A DNA stretch of 32,178 bases from Bradyrhizobium uaiense (GTDB lineage: Bacteria; Pseudomonadota; Alphaproteobacteria; Rhizobiales; Xanthobacteraceae): positions 1-32,178 of the forward strand of contig NZ_VKHP01000090.1 of the NCBI RefSeq assembly GCF_010811875.1, in the 5' to 3' direction. Under the pieces are notes generated by a model. The model saw only the letters and a program-made list of their open reading frames with translations. It was not told where the DNA came from and ran no database searches. Within the stretch, counting starts at the first letter, position 1. Each line of letters opens with the position of its first letter. Positions 1 through 6,828 of the stretch are shown here, one piece after another. The position numbers were made by a program, and so were the translations under genes.

Positions 1-126
1 CTGCTGCTTGGGCTGGCCCATGCGCACACGGGCGAACTGGCCGGGGATCAACCGGCCGTCATCGTTCCCGAACACGGCGCGGACGCGGATGGTACCGCTC
101 TGGCCATTGACCTGGTTGTCGATGAG
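1..126 (-). pseudogene. Inverted fragment of RND periplasmic adaptor (membrane fusion protein)
   Basis: Read on the minus strand from 126 to 1, this is one open frame of 42 codons. It starts LIDNQVNGQSGTIRVRAVF and ends PGQFARVRMGQPKQQ, which is the conserved barrel-domain segment of HlyD/AcrA-type adaptors. In the family this stretch lies immediately before the LLVDERAVGTDQ segment, which here is encoded on the opposite strand from about position 118. The order and content are therefore right but the orientation is flipped. The bases 118-126 (gtcgatgag) fit both readings, LID on minus and VDE on plus, so the breakpoint lies in or next to them. I infer a fold-back chimera at the contig end rather than a real gene. 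Confidence 0.85.
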
Positions 127-393
127 CGTGCCGTCGGCACCGACCAGGACAAGAAGTTCGTCATGCTCGTCGGCGACGACAGCCGTGCGGTCTATCGCTC
201 GGTCACGCTTGGCGGCGCGGTCGATGGCTTGCGGATCGTCACCGCCGGCCTGAAATCCGGCGACCGTATCGTCGTCAATGGCCTGCAGCGCGTGCGCCCG
301 GGCGCACTTCTGAAGATGGAAGTCGCCGAGATGGGCGCGCGGGGCATGCAGCAGGCATCCACTGAAACCAACCAGCACGTCGTGCAGCGCTAG
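118..393 (+). CDS. RND efflux periplasmic adaptor subunit, C-terminal part only
   Basis: This is the last 91 codons of a membrane fusion protein of the AcrA/MexE/HlyD family, which links an inner-membrane RND pump to an outer-membrane channel. VDERAVGTDQDKKFVMLVG, then the VTLGGAVDGLRIVTAGLKSG block and GDRIVVNGLQRVRPGALL, are the conserved end of the beta-barrel and the membrane-proximal domain. The stop is TAG at 391-393. The pump gene begins 23 bases later, so the two are surely one operon. The frame stays open to position 1, but residues encoded before about 118 do not fit the family because that DNA is inverted. The N-terminal three quarters of the protein (signal peptide, hairpin, lipoyl domain) lie outside the window. 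Confidence 0.9.
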   Translation, partial: VDERAVGTDQDKKFVMLVGDDSRAVYRSVTLGGAVDGLRIVTAGLKSGDRIVVNGLQRVRPGALLKMEVAEMGARGMQQASTETNQHVVQR

Positions 394-416
394 GCGCTGC
401 GCGCGGGGGCGGAGCC

Positions 417-3400
417 ATGAATCTCTCAAAATTCTTCATCGACCGGCCGATCTTCGCCGGCGTGCTATCGATCCTGATCTTCCTGGCCGGCCTGATTTCG
501 CTGCTGGCGATGCCGATCTCGGAATATCCCGATGTAGTGCCGCCGTCGGTCGTGGTGCGCGCGACCTATCCCGGTGCCAATCCGAAGGTGATCGCGGAGA
601 CGGTGGCAACCCCGATCGAGGAGCAGATCAACGGCGTCGAGGGCATGCTCTATATGTCGAGCCAGGCGACCACCGACGGCGCGATGACGCTGACGGTGAC
701 GTTCCGGCTCGGCACCGACCCCGACAAGGCGACCCAGCTCGTGCAGAACCGGGTGCAGCAGGCCGAGCCGCGCCTGCCGGCCGTGGTGCGTCAGCTCGGC
801 ATCATCACCAAGAAGAGCTCGCCCGACCTCACCATGGTCGTGCATCTGCTGTCGCCGAACAACCGCTACGACATGACGTATCTGCGCAACTATGCAGTGC
901 TCAACGTCAAGGACCGGCTGGCGCGGATCGACGGCGTCGGCGACGTCCAGCTCTATGGCGCCGGCGACTATTCGATGCGGGTCTGGGTCGACCCGCAGAA
1001 GGCTGCCGAGCATGCGCTGACAGCCAGCGACGTAGTGCGCGCGATCCAGGCGCAGAACGTCGAAGCCGCCGCCGGCGTGGTGGGCTCTTCGCCCAGCGTC
1101 AAGGGCCTCGACCTCCAGCTCTCCGTCAACGCCGAGGGCCGGCTGTCGACCGAGGAGCAGTTCGGCGACATCGTGGTCAAGACCGGCTCGGCCGGCGAGG
1201 TGGTGCGGCTGCGCGACGTCGCCCGGATCGAGCTCGGTGCCTCCGAATACGGCCTGCGCTCGCTGCTCGACAACAAGCAGGCGGTCGCGATCCCGATCTT
1301 CCAGGCGCCGGGGTCGAACGCGCTGGAGATCTCCGACCATGTCCGCGCCACCATGGCCGAGATCAAGAAGAACATGCCGGAAGGCGTCTCCTACCAGATC
1401 GTCTACGATCCGACGCAGTTCGTGCGCTCGTCGATCGAGGCCGTCATCCACACGCTGCTCGAGGCGATCGCGCTCGTCGTGCTGGTCGTGATCCTGTTCC
1501 TGCAGACCTGGCGCGCCTCGATCATTCCGCTGATCGCGGTCCCGGTGTCGATCGTCGGCACCTTCGCTGTGATGCATGTGTTCGGCTTCTCGATCAACGC
1601 ACTCAGCCTGTTCGGCCTGGTGCTCGCGATCGGCATCGTGGTCGACGACGCCATCGTCGTGGTCGAGAACGTCGAGCGCAATATCGAATCCGGCCTGTCG
1701 CCGCGTGATGCGACCAACCAGGCGATGCGCGAAGTGTCGGGCCCGATCATCGCGATCGCGCTGGTCTTGATCGCGGTTTTCGTGCCGCTGGCCTTCATCT
1801 CCGGCCTCACCGGACAGTTCTACAAGCAGTTCGCGCTGACGATCGCGATCTCGACCGTGATCTCCGCGATCAACTCGCTGACGCTGTCGCCGGCGCTGTC
1901 GGCGCTGCTCTTGAAGGGGCATCACGAGCCGAAAGACTGGCTGACCCGAATCATGGAGAGGTCGCTGGGCTGGTTCTTCCGCGGCTTCAACAAGGTCTTC
2001 ACCAAGTCCTCGGAGAACTACGGCCGCACCGTCACCAAGGTGATCTATGGCAAGGCCGTGGTGATCGGCCTCTATGTGCTCTTGATCGGCGTGACCGGCG
2101 TGCTGTTCAAGCAGGTGCCGTCGGGCTTCGTGCCGGGCCAGGACAAGCAGTACCTGGTCGGCTTTGCGCGGCTGCCGGACGGCGCCACGCTCGATCGCAC
2201 CGAAGAAGTGATCCGGAAGATGAGCGACATCGCGCTGACGCAGCCGGGTGTCGAAAGCTCGGTGGCATTCCCCGGCCTGTCGATCTCCGGCTTCACCAAC
2301 TCGTCCAACGCCGGCATCGTGTTCTCGACCCTGAAGCCGTTCGACGAGCGTAAGGATCCCTCGCTCAGCGGTCCGGCAATCGCGATGGCGCTGAACAAGA
2401 AATATGCCGGGATCCAGGACGCCTTCATCGCCATGTTCCCGCCGCCGCCGGTCAATGGCCTTGGCACCATCGGCGGCTTCAAGCTGCAAATCGAGGATCG
2501 TGCCGGCCTCGGCTATGAGGCGCTGAACGACGCCACCAAGGCGTTTATGGGCGCGATCCAGAAGGCGCCGGAGATCGCCGGCGCGTTCTCGAGCTTCCAG
2601 GTCAACGTGCCGCAGCTGTTCGCAGACATCGACCGCACCAAGGCGTTGCAGCTCGGTGTTCCTGTCACCGAAGTCTTCAACACGCTGCAGATCTATCTCG
2701 GCTCCTACTACGTCAACGACTTCAACAAATTCGGCCGCACCTATTCGGTCTATGTGCAGGCCGACGCGCCGTTCCGCGCGCGCGCCGACGACATCAGGCA
2801 GTTGAAGGTGCGTTCGTCGTCCGGCGACATGGTGCCGCTGTCGGCCTTGTTGAAGGTCCGCCAGAGCGCCGGTCCGGAGCGTGCGATCCGCTACAACGGC
2901 TTCCTGTCGTCGGACATCAACGCCGCTGCGGCGCCAGGCTATTCCTCCGGCCAGGCGCAGGAGGCGGCAACGCGGATTGCTGCCGAAACGCTGCCGCCGG
3001 GCTTTGCCTTCGAGTGGACCGACCTGACCTATCAGGAGTTCATCGCCGGCAATTCCGGACTCTGGGTATTTCCGCTGGCGATCCTGCTGGTGTTCCTGGT
3101 GCTCGCCGCGCTCTATGAGAGCCTGGCGCTGCCGCTCTCGATCATCATGATCGTGCCGATGGGCCTGTTGGCCGCGATGTTCGGGGTCTGGCTCTCGAAG
3201 GGCGACAACAACGTCTTCACCCAGATCGGCCTGATCGTGCTGGTCGGACTGTCGGCCAAGAACGCCATCCTGATCGTCGAATTCGCGCGCGAACTCGAAT
3301 TTGCCGGGCGTTCACCGATCCGCGCCGCGATCGAGGCAAGCCGGCTGCGGCTGCGCCCGATCCTGATGACATCGATGGCGTTCATCATGGGTGTGTTGCC

Positions 3401-3599
3401 GCTGGTGCTCTCGACCGGTGCGGGCTCGGAGATGCGGCGCGCGATGGGCGTCGCGGTGTTCTCCGGCATGATCGGCGTCACGGTGTTCGGCCTGTTCCTG
3501 ACGCCGGTATTCTACGTGTTGCTGCGCGGCCTCACCGGTATGAAGCCGCTGACGCAGCACGGCGAGGCGACCATTCCGGGAAAAGCACACGCGGCATGA
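417..3599 (+). CDS. RND multidrug efflux permease (HAE1 family, MexF/AcrB-like)
   Basis: A complete 1060-residue inner-membrane proton/drug antiporter of the hydrophobe/amphiphile efflux-1 family; the usual length is about 1030-1060. The N-terminus MNLSKFFIDRPIFAGVLSIL is the classical first helix, followed by the porter motif EYPDVVPPSVVVRATYPGA. The proton-relay aspartates are D410 and D411 in GIVVDDAIVVVENVERN (TM4), and the TM10 lysine is K948 in GLSAKNAILIVEFARELE. The start ATG has GGAG just upstream (411-414). It follows the adaptor gene after 23 bases, the usual adaptor-pump operon. No outer-membrane channel gene follows; a strong hairpin lies downstream. Substrates cannot be told from sequence. 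It resembles MexF/BepE-type pumps more than AcrB, but that subfamily call is an impression. Confidence 0.96.
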   Translation: MNLSKFFIDRPIFAGVLSILIFLAGLISLLAMPISEYPDVVPPSVVVRATYPGANPKVIAETVATPIEEQINGVEGMLYMSSQATTDGAMTLTVTFRLGTDPDKATQLVQNRVQQAEPRLPAVVRQLGIITKKSSPDLTMVVHLLSPNNRYDMTYLRNYAVLNVKDRLARIDGVGDVQLYGAGDYSMRVWVDPQKAAEHALTASDVVRAIQAQNVEAAAGVVGSSPSVKGLDLQLSVNAEGRLSTEEQFGDIVVKTGSAGEVVRLRDVARIELGASEYGLRSLLDNKQAVAIPIFQAPGSNALEISDHVRATMAEIKKNMPEGVSYQIVYDPTQFVRSSIEAVIHTLLEAIALVVLVVILFLQTWRASIIPLIAVPVSIVGTFAVMHVFGFSINALSLFGLVLAIGIVVDDAIVVVENVERNIESGLSPRDATNQAMREVSGPIIAIALVLIAVFVPLAFISGLTGQFYKQFALTIAISTVISAINSLTLSPALSALLLKGHHEPKDWLTRIMERSLGWFFRGFNKVFTKSSENYGRTVTKVIYGKAVVIGLYVLLIGVTGVLFKQVPSGFVPGQDKQYLVGFARLPDGATLDRTEEVIRKMSDIALTQPGVESSVAFPGLSISGFTNSSNAGIVFSTLKPFDERKDPSLSGPAIAMALNKKYAGIQDAFIAMFPPPPVNGLGTIGGFKLQIEDRAGLGYEALNDATKAFMGAIQKAPEIAGAFSSFQVNVPQLFADIDRTKALQLGVPVTEVFNTLQIYLGSYYVNDFNKFGRTYSVYVQADAPFRARADDIRQLKVRSSSGDMVPLSALLKVRQSAGPERAIRYNGFLSSDINAAAAPGYSSGQAQEAATRIAAETLPPGFAFEWTDLTYQEFIAGNSGLWVFPLAILLVFLVLAALYESLALPLSIIMIVPMGLLAAMFGVWLSKGDNNVFTQIGLIVLVGLSAKNAILIVEFARELEFAGRSPIRAAIEASRLRLRPILMTSMAFIMGVLPLVLSTGAGSEMRRAMGVAVFSGMIGVTVFGLFLTPVFYVLLRGLTGMKPLTQHGEATIPGKAHAA

Positions 3600-3609
3600 T
3601 GCCGCGTGT

Positions 3610-3716
3610 GCAGAGCGTTTTCGAGCGAAGTGGGTACCGGTTCGCGTGAAGAAAACGCGTCAAAACAAGAAACGAGAGCTTCGGTTTTGATCGAATCAAA
3701 ACTGAAGCTCTCGTTG
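3610..3716. repeat. Dispersed Bradyrhizobium-type intergenic repeat with 21-bp hairpin; likely bidirectional terminator
   Basis: The element opens with gcagagcgttttcgagcg (3610-3627), continues through an A-rich stretch and ends in a near-perfect hairpin. The arms are 3672-3692 and 3696-3716, with a three-base loop (cga) and only one G-T wobble in 21 pairs. It sits between the convergent ends of the RND gene and the small gene at 3733-3951, the right place for a terminator working on both strands. The opening 18 bases recur exactly at 10304-10321. I recall this sequence class as abundant between genes in Bradyrhizobium genomes; that is prior knowledge, not shown here. Confidence 0.75.
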
Positions 3717-3732
3717 TGTCAGCTTCGAAGGA

Positions 3733-3951
3733 TCAGGCTGCGATATCGAGCAGCAGAAGTGACGAACCGCGGACCAGCACCTTGCGGCCCGCGGGCGTGA
3801 GTTCAAACGAATCGCCGCGCACGGCGACATAGCCGAGCGTGATCAAGCTTTCAACGGCGAACCGGTTCAGCCGTGACGGGTTTGCTGCGGGAGCCCGCAG
3901 CGCTTTCAGCGCATCCCACTGATCGGGTCTGAGTTCGAATTCTTCGCTCAT
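3733..3951 (-). CDS. Small protein of unknown function, possible winged-helix fold
   Basis: A 72-residue protein starting MSEEFELRPDQWDALKALR. I prefer this ATG (3949-3951) to the upstream in-frame one at 4020 because the extra 23 residues look like untranslated sequence and a GGAG lies a short way upstream of 3951. The pattern of helix, helix, then LITLGYVAVRGDSFELTPAGRKVL (strand-turn-strand with TPAGR) resembles the wing of small winged-helix proteins, where ELTPAGR is common. No catalytic motif is visible. It is transcribed towards the hairpin at 3672-3716. The family was not recognised by name; a DNA-binding or protein-contact role is only a suggestion. Confidence 0.7.
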   Translation of the reverse strand: MSEEFELRPDQWDALKALRAPAANPSRLNRFAVESLITLGYVAVRGDSFELTPAGRKVLVRGSSLLLLDIAA

Positions 3952-4189
3952 CGTTCCAGGCACTCCAGAAGTTCTTGGCGTGCGAGATACAGAGCGCAGA
4001 TGAATTTCGTGCGACCACAACGAGTCAGGATTTCGATTTATGTGGACACGCCGTCACATCGCCGTGTCATTGGAATACTTCAATTTTTTCGAATCATTGC
4101 GGTGCAATGACGCGTGATTGCGTCACAGAGATTAACCGCACGTGGTCACACAGGTTAATTGTATTGATTAACCAGGCCAAAGCGGCTGT

Positions 4190-4990
4190 TTAACCGCGCC
4201 GTACGCTTGCACCGCCGTCGACCGGCAACGTGACACCGGTCACGAAATTCGCTTCATCGGATGCGAGAAACAGCGCGGCATTGGCGACATCCCAGCCGGT
4301 GCCCATCTTGTGACGCAGCGGCACCTTGCTGTCGCGCTCGGCCTCGACCTCGGCGCGGCTCTTCTTGAATTCGCGAGCGCGCGTGTCCACCGCCATCGGC
4401 GTGTTCATCAACCCCGGCAGGATCACGTTTGCGCGAATGCCGTATTGGGCATTCTGGTAGGCGAGCTGTTCGGTGAAGGCGATCATCGCCGACTTTGTCG
4501 CCTTGTAGGCGACGTAGGGATAGGTCGTGATCGCGGCCATCGACGAGATGTTGATGATCGAGCCGCGCTGCTGCCGGCGCATGATCGGGATCACATGCTT
4601 GGCGGCAAGGATGCAGCTCTTCAGGTTGATCGCCACGCAGCGGTCGAACGCCTCCTCGGTGATGTCGAGCAGCTCGGCATCACCGCCGGAGAGGCTGACG
4701 CCGACATTGTTGTGCAGGATATCGACGCTGCCCCAGCGACCATGCGCATCCGCCACCATCGCCTTGATGTCGGCATTTTTGGTGACGTCGGCCTTGAAGG
4801 CGACGGAAGTGCCGCCCTTGGCTGCGATCAGGTCGACGGTTTCCTGGGCCGAATCCAGATTGTGATCGACGCACAGCACCTTGGCGCCTTCGCGGGCGAA
4901 GGTCAGCGCGGTGGCGCGACCGTTGCCGATGCCTTCGCCGGGGCTCTGCCCGGCGCCGACGACGATGGCGACGCGATCTTGCAGACGCAT
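4190..4990 (-). CDS. SDR family NAD(P)-dependent oxidoreductase
   Basis: A 266-residue classical short-chain dehydrogenase/reductase, cytoplasmic. The nucleotide-binding loop is GAGQSPGEGIGNGRA (12-26), a lengthened variant of TGxxxGIG. NNVG (94-97) is the structural motif, and the catalytic set is S149 or S150 in INISS with Y162 and K166 in AYKATKSA. The end, FVTGVTLPVDGGAS, is the usual SDR C-terminus. It lies one base downstream of the stop of the CMD-like gene (4992-5546), so the two are almost certainly cotranscribed, with the hotdog gene as the first member. Substrate unknown; with a MaoC-like hydratase in the same operon, oxidation of a 3-hydroxyacyl-type intermediate is a reasonable inference. 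Confidence 0.93.
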   Translation of the reverse strand: MRLQDRVAIVVGAGQSPGEGIGNGRATALTFAREGAKVLCVDHNLDSAQETVDLIAAKGGTSVAFKADVTKNADIKAMVADAHGRWGSVDILHNNVGVSLSGGDAELLDITEEAFDRCVAINLKSCILAAKHVIPIMRRQQRGSIINISSMAAITTYPYVAYKATKSAMIAFTEQLAYQNAQYGIRANVILPGLMNTPMAVDTRAREFKKSRAEVEAERDSKVPLRHKMGTGWDVANAALFLASDEANFVTGVTLPVDGGASVRRG

Positions 4991-4991
4991 G

Positions 4992-5546
4992 TCACTTCAC
5001 TCCCGGGATCGGGTACTGTTGCAGTACCTCTTTGTAGGCTGGTTCGTTGTCGATCTGCATGGTGGCGAGCACGCGCACCACGGCGCAGTAGAACGCGATC
5101 GTCAGCACCAGATCGGTCATGTGCTCGTCGGACAGCTCTCGCTTGATCTCGGCAAAGGTCGCCTCCGACATCGCGAGCTCGCGCACCATTTCGCGGGCCC
5201 CCCTCAGGATCGTCTTCGCCAGCGGCTCGAGTTTCGACGGCTCGCCGTCGGTCTCCGCGATCAGGCCCTCGATGTCCTCGTCGGTAACGCCGAACTCCTT
5301 GCCGATCTTCACATGATGGGTGAACTCGTATTCCGACTTCTCGAGCCAGCCGACCTGGAGGATCGCCAGCTCGCGCAGCCGCGGGTCGAGCTTGCTCTTG
5401 AAGCGGATATAGCCGCCGATGCCGTTGAAGGCGCGCGCCATGTCCGGCGAGTTCACCAGCAGTTTGTGCAGATTGGTGTTGCGCTTGAGCATGTCGCGAT
5501 ATTCGGGTGCGACCTGATCGGCTTCGAGATAGGGCAGGCGGGCCAT
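4992..5546 (-). CDS. Carboxymuconolactone decarboxylase family protein
   Basis: A 184-residue all-helical protein of the CMD/AhpD-like superfamily. DPRLRELAILQVGWLEKSEYEFTHH (54-78) is the typical helix pair, in which a glutamate and the histidine near the end of the motif (H77/H78) match the decarboxylase type. The CxxC of AhpD peroxidase partners is absent, so a thiol-peroxidase role is unlikely. It sits in the middle of a tight minus-strand cluster, 63 bases after the hotdog gene and one base before the SDR gene. Such proteins are frequent in aromatic and lactone catabolic operons, but many have no assigned reaction; the substrate cannot be given. Confidence 0.88.
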   Translation of the reverse strand: MARLPYLEADQVAPEYRDMLKRNTNLHKLLVNSPDMARAFNGIGGYIRFKSKLDPRLRELAILQVGWLEKSEYEFTHHVKIGKEFGVTDEDIEGLIAETDGEPSKLEPLAKTILRGAREMVRELAMSEATFAEIKRELSDEHMTDLVLTIAFYCAVVRVLATMQIDNEPAYKEVLQQYPIPGVK

Positions 5547-5609
5547 TTGTTCTTGTCCTTGTTGCGGCGGCTTGCAAGAGAGGCGTCGTCGGGAGAGACG
5601 GCTGTCGCG

Positions 5610-6560
5610 TCAGCCGTAGAGGGCTTTGTGCTCGCTTTCATAGTTGGCGTAGGAGTCCTTCATGCTGGCGCCGTTCAGCAGCATGGTCGCAACCTCTGCG
5701 TTGTCGGCATCGAACACGGTCGAGCGCACCCACATGCTCTCGGTGCGCTTGCTGCCCGAAAGGGCGACGACCTCCCGCTCGACCCAATAGGTCTCACCAG
5801 GGAATAGCGGCCCGCGCAGCAGGCGGATCTCCTGATCGGCGAACAGCCCGACGGCGGGGCCGCGGACCGGCAGCCGGTCCTCGCGGGCCCGGTACTGGAA
5901 CAGCACGCTCAGCATCTCCATCGGGATGACGGCGCGGCCCCAGGGATTGTACTCCAGCGAATAATAGTCGGACGGCTCGGTGATCACCTTGAGCTTGTCG
6001 GCCAGCGAAAACGGATAGAGATCGCCCATGTTCTGGTCGAAATCCATCTTGATCGCCTGCCGCGGCGTTTTCATGCCGACCTTGATGTCGGCGAGGATGA
6101 CGGGATCGGCCAGCGGCTTCAGTTCGCCGAGCCGGTGGGCGAGCGCGGTCTCGGTGCCGTCGCCGTCGATCGAGGCGGTGCCGCGCAGGATCTCGGTGCC
6201 GTCGCGCTTGATCATCCCGACGGTGCAAACGGTCTGCCCCGGCTTCGGCTTCTCGATCCGGGCCTGCACCTCTTCGCCTTCGAACACAGGATTGCGGTAA
6301 TGCGCGGACAGACACCCGGTCATGAACCAGGCCCGGCCCCAGATCCGCTCGCACAGCGGTGCGAACTGGCTGAAATGGGTCGGTCCCTCGATCGTGCCGC
6401 CGCGGAAGCCGAGCTTCTGCGCGGTTGCGTCGTCGTGGATCGACGCGTGAGAGTCGTAGGTCTGGGCCTGCAGCATCTGCTTCGGGCTGCGCCAGGGACC
6501 CACCAGCAGATCGCCGTTCTCCACGATTTCCGTCGTGAACGCGGATTCGACTTTAATCAT
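5610..6560 (-). CDS. MaoC-like double-hotdog dehydratase/hydratase family protein
   Basis: A 316-residue protein with two hotdog folds. In the N-terminal half DSHASIHDDATAQKLGF followed by GGTIEGPTHF resembles the hydratase-2 motif (Asp/Ser...His) of MaoC enzymes, and NPVFEGEEVQARIE is the typical strand after the central helix. The C-terminal half repeats the pattern in IRLLRGPLFPGETYWVEREV. MaoC proteins hydrate or dehydrate acyl-CoA thioesters. The ATG at 6558-6560 is chosen because AGGGAG lies at the right distance upstream. The in-frame extension to 6701 would translate tandem DNA repeats into a repetitive peptide (CEALFL units) and is rejected. First gene of the operon with the CMD-like and SDR genes, divergent from the indolepyruvate oxidoreductase gene. 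Confidence 0.85.
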   Translation of the reverse strand: MIKVESAFTTEIVENGDLLVGPWRSPKQMLQAQTYDSHASIHDDATAQKLGFRGGTIEGPTHFSQFAPLCERIWGRAWFMTGCLSAHYRNPVFEGEEVQARIEKPKPGQTVCTVGMIKRDGTEILRGTASIDGDGTETALAHRLGELKPLADPVILADIKVGMKTPRQAIKMDFDQNMGDLYPFSLADKLKVITEPSDYYSLEYNPWGRAVIPMEMLSVLFQYRAREDRLPVRGPAVGLFADQEIRLLRGPLFPGETYWVEREVVALSGSKRTESMWVRSTVFDADNAEVATMLLNGASMKDSYANYESEHKALYG

Positions 6561-6609
6561 CCTTGGTCTCCCTTTGCGCGCCACCGTTTCAAAGATGCCG
6601 GGGTTCGGC

Positions 6610-6696
6610 AAGGCCTCGCAGAGGAACAAGGCCTCGCAGAGGAACAAGGCCTCGCAGAGCAACAAAGCCTCGCAGGCTACAAGGCCTCGCATGCAC
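6610..6696. repeat. Five tandem 18-bp repeats in a divergent promoter region
   Basis: The unit aaggcctcgcagaggaac occurs at 6610-6627 and 6628-6645 exactly, at 6646-6663 with one change, at 6664-6680 degenerate and one base short, and partially at 6681-6696. All copies share the core cctcgca. The array lies 50 bases upstream of the hotdog gene start (minus) and about 130 bases upstream of the oxidoreductase start (plus). It could be slipped-strand expansion with no role, or a ladder of binding sites. Confidence 0.9.
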
Positions 6697-6769
6697 AGCA
6701 CGAGATATGTGCTGCGGCCATGGAACGGGGCTGTTCATGCATAACAAAATCAGTGCATGCTGATGCATG
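6696..6769. promoter_or_regulatory. Candidate operator region: inverted repeat and three TGCAT motifs
   Basis: Between the tandem repeats and the oxidoreductase gene is a cagcac/gtgctg inverted repeat (6696-6701 and 6709-6714, 7-base spacer). Three palindromic TGCAT(G) motifs follow, in catgcat at 6736-6742, tgcatgc at 6754-6760 and atgcatg at 6763-6769. The motifs are more A/T-rich than their surroundings, as expected for a promoter. Which strand they serve and which regulator binds are unknown, and no regulator gene lies next to them. Confidence 0.4.
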
Positions 6770-6828
6770 ATCATCGGGAAGATAACGAGACCGGTCCGGG
6801 CCGGCGTGACTGATTGACGGGGAAACTG

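Noticed and set aside
465..2489. 674-codon open frame opposite the RND pump gene
   Set aside because: Same composition artefact; no motif and no ribosome site, while the plus strand encodes an intact pump.
6610..6696. CRISPR-like array
   Set aside because: Units are directly adjacent without spacers and no cas gene is present.
6561..6701. N-terminal extension of the hotdog protein with CEALFL repeats
   Set aside because: It is the translation of the 18-bp tandem repeats; the ATG at 6560 has its own AGGGAG and begins the conserved domain.
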